Assembly: GCA_023957975.1 (NCBI GenBank)
Contig: JAMLGM010000009.1
Location: 1 to 64,000 of the forward strand
Length of the DNA: 64,000 nt
Direction: 5' to 3'
Source: Microthrixaceae bacterium
GTDB taxonomy: Bacteria; Actinomycetota; Acidimicrobiia; Acidimicrobiales; Microtrichaceae
Positions 26,968-35,273 of the stretch are shown one piece after another. The position numbers and the translations under genes were made by a program. The stretch's first letter is position 1; the number at the start of each line of letters is the position of its first letter. The notes under the pieces are model-generated. The model saw only the letters and a list, made by a program, of their open reading frames with translations. It did no database searches and had not been told where the DNA came from.

Positions 26968-28209
26968 TCAACTGCGGGATCGACGATCGATCAGTTCCTC
27001 AAAGAGACGTTCGTAGGCCTCAGCGACCGCCGCGGGCGACGCCCAGTTCTCCACCCACCGTCGCCCCGACGCCCCCATGTCACGCCGCTCCTCGGCGTCG
27101 TCGAGGAGCGGCTCAAGCGCCTCGCAGAACGCATCGAGGTCCTCAGGGGGAACCGATACTCCAGCGTTGGCTGCACGAATCGAACGTTCAACCTCGGTGT
27201 CGGAGTCGACCGAGGCAACACAGGGGCGCCCCGCGGCGAGGATCGAGTACATCTTCGACGGAACGCTTGAGCGCGCGAGTCCGCGTTTCAACAGCACGGT
27301 GTGGATGTCGGCGGAGGCCAGGACCTCGACCAAGCGTTCCTTGGGTTGGAGCCCGGCGAACACGATGTTGTCGAGGCCGTCCGCCGACCCGCGGACCTCG
27401 TTGAGCCCGGACCCTTCCCCGTTGACCACGAACACCACATCGCGACGATCGGCAAATCGACGCGCCGCGCCGACGAGGAGGTCGAGGCTCTGGGAGTATC
27501 CGACGTTGCCCGCATACATCACCACGGTGCGATCGCCGAGGCCGAACTCCTTGCGGTAGGTGGTCATGCGGTCGGCGGGGGCGATGCGTTCGGTGTCGAC
27601 GAAGTTCGGGATCACCCGCACCCGGTCGGGGTTCCGGCGACCGATTTTGGTTCGCAGATTGTCCCGCAGGTCGTCGCTCAGCACGGTGACGGCGTCGGAG
27701 CGCAGATACAGGAACCGCTCGAGCCACCTGGCGACGGCGATCACCTTCGAATTCGTGATCGCTCCCACCTCGACCGCGACGTCGGGGAACACATCTTGGA
27801 TGTTGAACACCATCGGCACACGAAACCGGCGAGCCGCCAGCCACCCGGCGATCCCAAGAATCAGCGGGGGCGACATCACCAACACCGCGTCGGGGCGTTC
27901 GCGGCGAAACATCGACACCAGGGTCGCGACCCCGGTGAACCCGCCGAAGGCGAGCGCCCGAGCCCAGATGTTGCTCTTGTTCGTCGGGAATGGGTGCAGG
28001 CGGGTGATCGAGCCCCACGGCGTCGTCTCGGTCTGGGTGAGCTTGTGGTCCCAGCCGGGTTCGATGTCGTGCTTTCGGTACCACGGCAGCGCGGTCACGA
28101 TGTCGAGGCGATGCCCGCGCTCAACGAGCGCCGACGCGATCGACGTCATGACTTCGCCGGTTGGGGCGACATCGGGGGCGTAGTGGGGGCAGATGACGAG
28201 CAGCTTCAC
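26968..28209 (-). CDS. GT4 glycosyltransferase, WbuB/WcaI-like
   Basis: A 413-residue GT-B enzyme. N-terminus KLLVICPHYAPDVAPTGEV binds the acceptor side; the C-terminal half has MYAGNVGYSQSLDLLVGA and the E-x7-E region around SVPSKMYSILAAGRPCVA. This is the WbuB group (N-acetyl-L-fucosamine or related sugars in O-antigens). The sugar used here is unknown, but GDP-fucose and UDP-sugar genes lie on both sides. Start is GTG 28209. Confidence 0.88.
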   Translation of the reverse strand: MKLLVICPHYAPDVAPTGEVMTSIASALVERGHRLDIVTALPWYRKHDIEPGWDHKLTQTETTPWGSITRLHPFPTNKSNIWARALAFGGFTGVATLVSMFRRERPDAVLVMSPPLILGIAGWLAARRFRVPMVFNIQDVFPDVAVEVGAITNSKVIAVARWLERFLYLRSDAVTVLSDDLRDNLRTKIGRRNPDRVRVIPNFVDTERIAPADRMTTYRKEFGLGDRTVVMYAGNVGYSQSLDLLVGAARRFADRRDVVFVVNGEGSGLNEVRGSADGLDNIVFAGLQPKERLVEVLASADIHTVLLKRGLARSSVPSKMYSILAAGRPCVASVDSDTEVERSIRAANAGVSVPPEDLDAFCEALEPLLDDAEERRDMGASGRRWVENWASPAAVAEAYERLFEELIDRRSRS

Positions 28210-28218
28210 GGCACGCCG

Positions 28219-28224
28219 ATGATA
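28219..28224 (-). promoter_or_regulatory. -10 element of a leaderless GT4 promoter (minus)
   Basis: TATCAT on the minus strand ends 9 bases before GTG 28209. It stands 13 bases from the -10 element of the divergent gene, so the two promoters must share their upstream DNA. Confidence 0.42.
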
Positions 28225-28237
28225 GGTCGTGACCCAC

Positions 28238-28243
28238 TACGCT
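28238..28243 (+). promoter_or_regulatory. -10 element of a leaderless promoter (plus)
   Basis: TACGCT ends 8 bases before ATG 28252. The gap between the two divergent start codons is only 42 bases. Confidence 0.42.
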
Positions 28244-28251
28244 TCGCACCC

Positions 28252-29274
28252 ATGCAGATCGTCTATCTGAGTAACCGGCCGACGGTTCTGCGAGAAACGT
28301 GGGAACACGTTCGGCGCCATATGCCCTTCGTCACGCGAGCACTCGTCATCGCCCCCGGGAATCTCACCGGCGAGTTCGGCCTTGAGGACGACGCCTCGGT
28401 GACGTTCGTCGACGAGTCCGAGATCTCCGGTCGCTCGGGTGCCGAACTCGCGGCGCTCAACCATGTCACCCGAAACGTGACCCTGCGACGTGCGGCGGTC
28501 GATGCCGGCCTCGTCGAGGACGTATTCGTGCTTTCCGACGACGACTACCGCCCGATCAAGCCCATCCGACGCGAGTTCTTCACCGACGGCGAACGCGACC
28601 GCTCGTACTACTTCGGCGACCTCGAGAGCTGGACCGGCTACGGCACCGACTTCGACGACGCCCAGCGCATCACCGGTGCGGTGCTCGCCTACCTCGGGGC
28701 GCCCCGCCTGGCTTGTGCCGTGCACCACCCGCAGATCATGCGAAGAGACCTCTGGATCGAGGCTTTCGAACTGTGGGACTCGTTGCGCGACGACAACCTG
28801 CTCTGTGAATGGGCGTGGTACTTCAACGTCAGCCGCTGGCGTCACCCGGAGCGGTTCTCGACCAACGAGGTGTACCGCACGCTGTGCTGGCCGCCGCATC
28901 TGCACGAGTTCGCGCGCCTGTATCGCCAGCCCGAGTACCAGTTCGAGAACTTCTATCCCGAGTTCTACGAACAGGGGCGGGTTTTCGAGGGGCTTCCGCG
29001 CACGGTGCCCGCCGACGATGCCACCGCCGCGCGGGTCGCCGTCGACAAGCTGGTCCGCTGGAGCGAACTGGGATTCGCGGTCGGCCGCCTCGACTTCGCG
29101 AACACGCCTGACGAGCCGTGGACCAAGGGCGACTGGAAGCGCCGCGTGGCGTTTCGCGGCCTGTGGGCCGCACGCAAGGTGTACGACTACGCGTCGCTCG
29201 AGGACCGCGCCGAGGCGAACCGAATTCACGCCGGCGACGACGCCCGCGACCGCTTCACCCCCTATGAGGGTTAA
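28252..29274 (+). CDS. unrecognised glycan-locus protein with a DDD motif
   Basis: A 340-residue soluble protein, beginning MQIVYLSNRPTVLRETWEHV. It has VLSDDDYRP near residue 97, a candidate metal/nucleotide-sugar site as in GT-A enzymes, and further aromatic and acidic phrases (WAWYFNVSRW, YFGDLESWTGYG). No signal peptide or membrane helix. The overall pattern recalls Stealth-type or capsular sugar-phosphate transferases, but I cannot assign it. It is followed after six bases by a GT4 gene, so it is probably a glycosyltransferase partner of that gene. Confidence 0.7.
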   Translation: MQIVYLSNRPTVLRETWEHVRRHMPFVTRALVIAPGNLTGEFGLEDDASVTFVDESEISGRSGAELAALNHVTRNVTLRRAAVDAGLVEDVFVLSDDDYRPIKPIRREFFTDGERDRSYYFGDLESWTGYGTDFDDAQRITGAVLAYLGAPRLACAVHHPQIMRRDLWIEAFELWDSLRDDNLLCEWAWYFNVSRWRHPERFSTNEVYRTLCWPPHLHEFARLYRQPEYQFENFYPEFYEQGRVFEGLPRTVPADDATAARVAVDKLVRWSELGFAVGRLDFANTPDEPWTKGDWKRRVAFRGLWAARKVYDYASLEDRAEANRIHAGDDARDRFTPYEG

Positions 29275-29280
29275 GCCGCG

Positions 29281-30390
29281 ATGACGGCGCAGCGACCGCG
29301 CGTCGCGTTGACCCTCGAGCAGTGCTGGCACGAGGTCCCCGGGGGCACCGCACGGGCGGCGCTCGAACTCGTCGACGCTCTGCGCAGTCGCGACAACGTT
29401 GCGATGGTCGGCATCGCGGCCCGACACAACTCGCCGCCCGCCGAGGCCTACCGACCGTCGATCCCCGTCGAACACGTCGCACTCCCCCGCCTCGCCATGT
29501 ACGAGTCGTGGCACTGGCTGCGCCGACCGCTCGTTGAGTCGACGACCGGGCCGGTGGATCTCGTCCACGCCACGGGGATCGCGGTGCCTCCGACGAAGGT
29601 GCCCCTCGTCGCCACCCTGCACGACCTCGCGTTCCTCCACCTCCCCGAGATGTACACGCGCCGGGGCAACGCGTTCTTCCGGCGCGCCCTCGAACTCACG
29701 CGGCGACACGCCGCCATCGTGTGCTGCTCGTCGCTGGCGACCCTCGAAGACTGCGCGGAGGCCGGCATCGACCGCTCACGACTGCGCCACGTGCCCCTCG
29801 GGGTGGACATTCGTCCCGTCACCGACGACGACCGCCAACGGGTCCGGCGCCGGTACGGACTTGAGCGGCCATTCGTGTTGTGGACCGGAACCCGCGAGCC
29901 GCGCAAGAACCTGGCACGACTCCTCGACGCGTTCGCCCGGGCCGACACCGGCGACGCCGAACTCGTGCTCGTCGGGCCGAGCGGATGGCACAGCGATCAG
30001 ACCGGCCTGGACGCACCGCAGCCCAAGAACGTGCGCACCCTCGGCTTCGTTCCCCGCGACGATCTCGACGCCCTCTATTCGTGTGCCGAGATCTTCTGCT
30101 TCCCGAGCCTGCTCGAGGGCTTCGGGCTTCCGGTCGTCGAGGCGATGGGGCACGGCACCGCGGTCATCACGAGCCTCGCCACGTCGACCGAGGAGGTGGC
30201 CGGCGACGCCGGTGTGCTGATCGACCCGCTCGACGTCGATGCCCTGGCGTCAGCGATTGAGTCGCTACTCGCGGATGATGAGCGTCGGGCTCGACTGGGT
30301 GCCGCCGGGTGGGAACGGGCAATGGGCTACACCTGGGACCGGTGCGCTGAGCTGACCGAGGCGGTATACGCCGAGGCCCTCGGCCGTTAA
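29281..30390 (+). CDS. GT4 glycosyltransferase, mannosyltransferase-like
   Basis: A 369-residue GT-B enzyme with HATGIAVPP and VATLHDLAFLHLPEMY in the N-terminal half, and LWTGTREPRKNLARLLDAFA and CFPSLLEGFGLPVVEAMGHG in the C-terminal half, the classical EGFGLPVVEAM donor-binding motif. This group often uses GDP-mannose or related donors, which fits the GDP-sugar genes nearby. It is the second gene of a two-gene unit. The last bases overlap the opposing GT4 gene within a palindrome. Confidence 0.9.
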   Translation: MTAQRPRVALTLEQCWHEVPGGTARAALELVDALRSRDNVAMVGIAARHNSPPAEAYRPSIPVEHVALPRLAMYESWHWLRRPLVESTTGPVDLVHATGIAVPPTKVPLVATLHDLAFLHLPEMYTRRGNAFFRRALELTRRHAAIVCCSSLATLEDCAEAGIDRSRLRHVPLGVDIRPVTDDDRQRVRRRYGLERPFVLWTGTREPRKNLARLLDAFARADTGDAELVLVGPSGWHSDQTGLDAPQPKNVRTLGFVPRDDLDALYSCAEIFCFPSLLEGFGLPVVEAMGHGTAVITSLATSTEEVAGDAGVLIDPLDVDALASAIESLLADDERRARLGAAGWERAMGYTWDRCAELTEAVYAEALGR

Positions 30391-30396
30391 CGGCCG
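30381..30396. terminator. 16-bp palindrome holding both stop codons of convergent genes
   Basis: CGGCCGTT followed directly by AACGGCCG. The TAA of the plus-strand GT4 (30388-30390) and the TAA of the minus-strand GT4 (30387-30389 read backwards) both lie at its centre, and both proteins end Gly-Arg. It may fold as a short hairpin in either transcript. Confidence 0.5.
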
Positions 30397-31538
30397 GCGC
30401 TCGTCCCCGCTGCGGCGTGTTCGAGCACCTGCACCACCTCGTCGGCGAATCGATCCCGGCGGAAGAGCTCGGCCCGGTCACGGTTATGGCGAGCGATCGC
30501 CGCGGACCCGGAGGGGTCATCGAGCAGCGACCGTAACGCATCGGCGAGTGATGTTCCGATCTGTTGCGGGGTGTCACCGACCAGCAGCGGCCCATTGCGC
30601 CCGACGACAAAGACATCCGAGATCCCGGCGTGATCGGTCGCCGCAACCACCGAGCCGCTCGCGTACGCCTCCAGGATGGCGAGCGGCTGACCCTCCCACG
30701 GATATCGCGTCGGCACGGCGACGACCGCCGCGCGTCGCAGCGTCTCCGCACGCGCCGTGTCGTCGAGTTCACCGACGTAGGTGAGGTTCGCCAGCGCATC
30801 GGCAGCGCTCACGACGGCGTCGAGATCGCTCGGGTCGGGAGCGCCGCCCGCGATCACGAACCGCACGCGGTCGTCGCCCTCAGCGGCGAACCGGTGGGCC
30901 GCGTCGATGACGGCCGGGTATCCCTTCGATGCGAACAACGATGACAAGTACAACACGGTGATCGGCTCGGCCTCGACCGGCCGGTCGTTCACCTGCTGCC
31001 AACGCTGCGGTGGGACCGCCGGATCGACAAAGAGCTCGTCCGCGGCGAAGTTCACCACCTCCACCACGCGCTCCTCATCGACCACCCTCGAGAGCTGCCC
31101 ACGAAGGCTCGGGCCCAGCACAATGACCGCCCCGACCGAACCGAACCACCGGCGGGTCAACGGGGCCCACCGGCCGTTCAGCACATGTGCGAATCCACCA
31201 CCGTGCAGGTGCAGGACCGCGCGTCTGCGCTTGGCGGCACCCATCGCGCCGAGCAACAACAGGTCCTTCGCGTGTCCGACCACGGTCTGAGACGGCGACA
31301 GATAGATGGTGTCGGCGTCGCTGCGCCGGACGCGCACTGCAGCAACGAGGGTCCGCCACACCTGACGAGCGGTTGCGCCGAGATGACGCAACGAACCGAC
31401 CCCCTGGCGAAGCTCGCCTTTGCTCGTGGCGATGACCTCGACGTCATGGCTGGTGTTCAAGCGCTCAAGCACCGCCAGGTCGCACAGACTCTGGCCGGTC
31501 CGGGGCGGAGGAAGCGGGGCCAAGAACGCGACTCGCAT
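30387..31538 (-). CDS. GT4 glycosyltransferase
   Basis: A 383-residue GT-B enzyme: N-terminus MRVAFLAPLPPPRTGQS, a central VLYLSSLFASKGYPAVIDAA that begins the donor domain, and VVAVPTRYPWEGQPLAILEA with the donor-binding Glu residues. Sugar and acceptor unknown. Single-gene unit, divergent from the fucose-synthase gene and convergent with the neighbouring GT4. Confidence 0.88.
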   Translation of the reverse strand: MRVAFLAPLPPPRTGQSLCDLAVLERLNTSHDVEVIATSKGELRQGVGSLRHLGATARQVWRTLVAAVRVRRSDADTIYLSPSQTVVGHAKDLLLLGAMGAAKRRRAVLHLHGGGFAHVLNGRWAPLTRRWFGSVGAVIVLGPSLRGQLSRVVDEERVVEVVNFAADELFVDPAVPPQRWQQVNDRPVEAEPITVLYLSSLFASKGYPAVIDAAHRFAAEGDDRVRFVIAGGAPDPSDLDAVVSAADALANLTYVGELDDTARAETLRRAAVVAVPTRYPWEGQPLAILEAYASGSVVAATDHAGISDVFVVGRNGPLLVGDTPQQIGTSLADALRSLLDDPSGSAAIARHNRDRAELFRRDRFADEVVQVLEHAAAGTSAGR

Positions 31539-31547
31539 CGGCGGGCG

Positions 31548-31553
31548 ACGCTA
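31548..31553 (-). promoter_or_regulatory. -10 element of a leaderless GT4 promoter
   Basis: TAGCGT on the minus strand ends 9 bases before ATG 31538. Confidence 0.4.
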
Positions 31554-31634
31554 CCACGAGGCTCGGCGATCACCGATCGGGGCGCCATGGGCGAGGACCA
31601 GTCCGGCAGGATCCCCGCGGTGAGGAACAGCGAG

Positions 31635-31640
31635 TAGCGT
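31635..31640 (+). promoter_or_regulatory. -10 element of a leaderless fucose-synthase promoter
   Basis: TAGCGT ends 9 bases before ATG 31650, the same hexamer and spacing as the divergent GT4 gene. Confidence 0.42.
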
Positions 31641-31649
31641 TGGCACGCG

Positions 31650-32621
31650 ATGAGCAGCGACACCGCACAGTTCTGGAGTGGCCGCCGAGTCGTGATCACC
31701 GGCGGAAACGGTTTCCTCGGAAATGCCGTCGTGGCTCGGCTTCGCAACGTCGGCGCAACCGACATTTTCTGCCCCGACAGCGATGAGTTCGACCTGACGA
31801 GCCCCTCGGCCGCCGACCGCATGATCGAACACCTTCGCCCCGATGTTCTCATCCACCTCGCCGCTCGTGTCGGCGGGATCGGGGCCAACCGAGAACGCCC
31901 AGCCGATCTCTACCTTGAGAACCTGCTGATGGGCACCTACGTCATCGACTCCACCCGTCGATTGGCGGTGCCCAAGACCGTCGTCATCGGCACGATCTGC
32001 TCCTACCCCAAGTTCACACCGGTGCCGTTCAACGAGACCTCGTTGTGGACGGGTTACCCCGAGGAGACGAACGCCCCCTACGGCATCGCCAAGCTCGTGC
32101 AACTCGTGCAGCTCCAGGCGAACCGGGCGCAGTACGGACAGTCCGGGATCTACCTGATGCCGACCAACTTGTACGGACCCGGCGACAAGTTCAATCCGGC
32201 GGTGAGCCACGTCATCCCCGCCCTCATCAAGAAATGCGTCGACGCGAAGGAATCGGGGCAGGGCCACATCGAGGTCTGGGGAACCGGTTCCGCTAGCCGG
32301 GAGTTCCTCTATGTCGACGACGCCGCCCGGGGCATCGTGATGGCCGCCGAGCGCTACGACGGCGAGGAGCCGGTGAACCTCGGCACCGACGAGGAACGCC
32401 CCATCAAAGAACTCGTGCCGATGATCGCCGAGTTCACCGGGTTCGAGGGCGAGATTCGCTGGGACGCCACCAAGCCCGACGGGCAGCCGCGCCGCGGCGT
32501 CGACACCTCCCGGGCACGCGAGTTGTTCGGCTTCGAGGCCGAGGTTGGATTCGAGGAAGGCCTCCGGACCACGATCGAGTGGTACCTGGCCAACCGCGAC
32601 GAGGCCGAGCGACGCGTCTGA
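31650..32621 (+). CDS. fcl: GDP-L-fucose synthase (epimerase/reductase)-like
   Basis: A 323-residue SDR enzyme of the GMER/WcaG family that converts GDP-4-keto-6-deoxymannose to GDP-L-fucose. Signatures: VVITGGNGFLGNAVV, AARVGGIGANRERPADLYLEN, the catalytic GTICSYPK and YGIAKLVQLVQ, and TNLYGPGDKFNP. It shares its substrate with the Rmd-like enzyme at 20.3 kb, so Gmd product can be split between two deoxysugars. A small change of specificity (for example to a related 6-deoxy sugar) cannot be excluded. Confidence 0.87.
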   Translation: MSSDTAQFWSGRRVVITGGNGFLGNAVVARLRNVGATDIFCPDSDEFDLTSPSAADRMIEHLRPDVLIHLAARVGGIGANRERPADLYLENLLMGTYVIDSTRRLAVPKTVVIGTICSYPKFTPVPFNETSLWTGYPEETNAPYGIAKLVQLVQLQANRAQYGQSGIYLMPTNLYGPGDKFNPAVSHVIPALIKKCVDAKESGQGHIEVWGTGSASREFLYVDDAARGIVMAAERYDGEEPVNLGTDEERPIKELVPMIAEFTGFEGEIRWDATKPDGQPRRGVDTSRARELFGFEAEVGFEEGLRTTIEWYLANRDEAERRV

Positions 32622-32673
32622 TTCTCTCTCCCCCCCCCGGGCGCGGTTGGGTTTCACTGTCGGGGGTCGCGTT

Positions 32674-32679
32674 TAGTAT
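32674..32679 (+). promoter_or_regulatory. -10 element of a leaderless DUF222-HNH promoter
   Basis: TAGTAT ends 7 bases before ATG 32687, and fixes that ATG as the likely start of the broken HNH gene. Confidence 0.45.
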
Positions 32680-32686
32680 CAAACGC

Positions 32687-34185
32687 ATGTTCGAGGGCTT
32701 CGACAGCGAACTGAACAACCTGGGTTCCGGGATCGACGATGTTGCGGTCCTGTTCGAGCTGCAACGGCGTTTGGATCTGCACATGATCGACGTGTTGGGC
32801 GAGTTGGATGCTGTTGGGATGACCGACATCGTCGAAGGCCTGTCCGCCAAAGCGTGGGTGTCGAAGACGGCTCGTTGTTCCGGTGTGACCGCGGCCCGAC
32901 GTGTTTCGGTGGCTCGGGCGGTGCGGCGCCGGTATCGGCCCGAGGTGTTGGACCGGCTCCGTTCCGGTGTTGCGGGGTTTGACCATCTGGTCGTGATCGG
33001 ACGGTGGTCGAACCGCGGATCGAACCCACCTGGTCCGACAACGCCGGACCCATGTTGGATTTGGCCGAACATTTGACGTTCGCGAAATGGGAAAAGATCA
33101 TCGCCGCGCTGGCACGCCTCGTCGACACCGACGGCACCGAACCCGCCCCACCAGCCGAAAAGTCCTGGCTCGACCTACGCGACATCCACGGCCCCGACGG
33201 TGTCATCGGCGTAGAAATCGTCGGAGAGTTCTTCGGCGACTACGCCGAAGTTGTACGCCAAGCCATCAACGACGCCACCAACCGTCACCGCAAACAGGTC
33301 CGCAACGACGCCGAACAATTCGACCGGTCACCGACAACATCAGAATCCCAACTACGGGCGAAAGCGTTGATGGACCTGTGCCGGTTCGGCACCCAGTTCA
33401 CCCTGTCGGGTAACTACCGGCCAGGAACCGCAGAAGTCACCATCATCTTGCAGGCCGACGAACACGGCCAACCACGCGCGTATTCGCCTACGGGTGATCC
33501 ACTCACCGCGGACGTGATCGAACGGATGATGTGTGACCCAGAACTACGCGCTGTCCTGTTGGACTCGTTGGGCCAACCGTTGGATGTCGGCCATAGCGTC
33601 CGGTTAGCGACCGACGCTCAACGCGCCGCACTCGCAGCGCGTGACGGGGGGTGTTGTTTCCCCGGCTGTGATGCTCCCGCACAACAAACCGAAGCCCACC
33701 ACGTTCGACATCACCGCAACGGCGGTGCCACCGCAGTGACCAACCTGGCCTGTCTGTGCCGACACCACCACGGACTGGTGCACCGCGTCGGCTGGGCCAT
33801 GCACATCACCACCGACGGCTGGACCCTCTACACCCACCCCTGCGGCATCACCATCTGGGGGCAACAACACGGGGTACAACGCCAAGGCCCCATCCCCTCT
33901 GAGTTGGACACCGAACCCGAACCACCGATTCGGCCCAAAGTGAAAGTCCGCGGCGGAACCGTCGATTTGGGCGACGCTATCGCCACGATCCGGCGCCGTT
34001 ACGACCGCATGGCCGCCAACCCCGACACCCGCATGTACCGACCCCACGACGCCCGCCGGTCAAGCACAGGCCGAAACTCGGGCCGGAGCAGCCGAACCGG
34101 CGGAGCGACGAGGTCCGGGCGCCCCACAGTCGGGCAACTCTCACTCACCCCGACCAAACCACCCCAACCACCGATACGCCAATGA
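32687..34185 (+). pseudogene. DUF222-HNH endonuclease-like gene, frameshifted
   Basis: Two overlapping frames together make one DUF222 protein with a C-terminal HNH domain. Frame one runs from ATG 32687 through IVEGLSAKAWVSKTARCSG to RWSN and then leaves the family sequence. Frame two resumes with PRIEPTWSDNAGPMLDLAEHL and runs to 34185, including the HNH core CCFPGCDAPAQQTEAHHVRHH and LACLCRHHHGLVH. One missing C in the run at 33013-33014 (AACCGCGG for AACCCGCGG) explains the break; restoring it gives about 499 residues and the family phrase Asn-Pro-Arg. The HNH motif is otherwise intact. Such genes are multi-copy in many actinobacteria and behave like mobile or selfish genes. Confidence 0.85.
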
Positions 34186-34233
34186 ACGGATGAGAACGTT
34201 CCCGGAATCGCCCGCAGTGCCGCTTTGCCGGTA

Positions 34234-34275
34234 GCCCCATCCGGGGCACCTTGACGCGCACCGGCCCGCTGGTGC
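34234..34275. terminator. two tandem hairpins between convergent HNH gene and UDP-glucuronate decarboxylase
   Basis: GCCCC-ATCC-GGGGC (34234-34247) and GCACC, 8-base loop, GGTGC (34258-34275) stand in the 94-base gap between the two convergent genes. Neither has a T-run; the call rests on position. Confidence 0.35.
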
Positions 34276-34279
34276 CGGT

Positions 34280-35251
34280 TCACACGATGAACTGATCGCC
34301 CGGGGTGATGTCGTGGCCGGCGGCCTGCAACGATGCGAACCACTCGATTGTCGCGGTCAACCCGTCGCGAAGTGAGGTCGTCGGTTCCCAATCCAGCTCC
34401 GACTTGGCGAGCGAGGTGTCGGCTCTTCGTTGGGTCGGATCGTCCTCGGGCAGCGGCTCGAAGACCAGTTCGGATTTGGCTCCCGTCAGTTCCAGCACCA
34501 GCGAGGCGAGTTCGAGCATGGTGAACTCGAAATGACTTCCGATGTTCATCGGGCCGGGGTGACCGCTGTCGAGGAACCGGATCGTTCCGTCCACCGTGTC
34601 ATCGACGTACCCGAAGCTGCGGGTCTGACTGCCGTCGCCGTAAATCGTGATCGGACGCCCGAGCAGCGCCTGCACGATGAAGTTCGACACCACGCGACCG
34701 TCCCCGGCGCGCATGCGCGGACCATAGGTGTTGAAGTACCGCACGATCGCCGTGTCGACGCCGTGGATGCGCCGATACGCGGCGGTGACGGTCTCAGCGA
34801 AACGCTTCGACTCGTCGTACACACTGCGCGGACCGATCGGGTTGACGTTGCCCCAGTAGCTCTCCGGCTGAGGGTGCACCGTCGGGTCACCGTAGATCTC
34901 CGAGGTGGAGGCGACCATGAACCGGGCGCCATTGGCCCGCGCCAGTTCAAGGGTGTGAAACGTGCCGTTCGAACCGACCTGCATCGTGCCGAACGGATCG
35001 CCGAGGTAATCGCGAGGCGACGCCGGCGACGCGAAGTGCATCACCGCGTCGACCCGACCGTCCACCTTGAACGGCAGCGAGGCATCGGCCTCGATGAACT
35101 CGAAGCCCTCGCGTTGGGACAGGGCCTCGATGTTCGACCGCTGCCCACTCGAGAGGTTGTCGACGCAGACCACCTCGTCACCGCGGTTGAGCAGGTGGCT
35201 GGACAGGTGATATCCGAGGAATCCGGCTCCCCCGGTCAACACAACGCGCAT
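34280..35251 (-). CDS. UDP-glucuronate decarboxylase (UDP-xylose synthase) family
   Basis: A 323-residue SDR enzyme, start MRVVLTGGAGFLGYHLSSHLL with GGAGACAAG immediately before the ATG. Active-site ASTSEIYGDP and YDESKRFAE, with RYFNTYGPRM and the GDGSQTRSFGYVDD phrase typical of UXS. It makes UDP-xylose from UDP-glucuronate, the product of Ugd encoded 22 bases upstream on the same strand. A related UDP-sugar epimerase function is possible, but the coupling to ugd favours UXS. Confidence 0.88.
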   Translation of the reverse strand: MRVVLTGGAGFLGYHLSSHLLNRGDEVVCVDNLSSGQRSNIEALSQREGFEFIEADASLPFKVDGRVDAVMHFASPASPRDYLGDPFGTMQVGSNGTFHTLELARANGARFMVASTSEIYGDPTVHPQPESYWGNVNPIGPRSVYDESKRFAETVTAAYRRIHGVDTAIVRYFNTYGPRMRAGDGRVVSNFIVQALLGRPITIYGDGSQTRSFGYVDDTVDGTIRFLDSGHPGPMNIGSHFEFTMLELASLVLELTGAKSELVFEPLPEDDPTQRRADTSLAKSELDWEPTTSLRDGLTATIEWFASLQAAGHDITPGDQFIV

Positions 35252-35273
35252 CTTGTCTCCGTTGCGCGACCGC

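Noticed and set aside
32990-33020. Programmed -1 frameshift in the HNH gene
   Set aside because: No X-XXY-YYZ slippery heptamer and no obvious stimulatory hairpin; a single missing C gives a simpler explanation.
32687-34185. Insertion sequence or prophage around the HNH gene
   Set aside because: No transposase, integrase, terminal inverted repeats or target duplication was seen.
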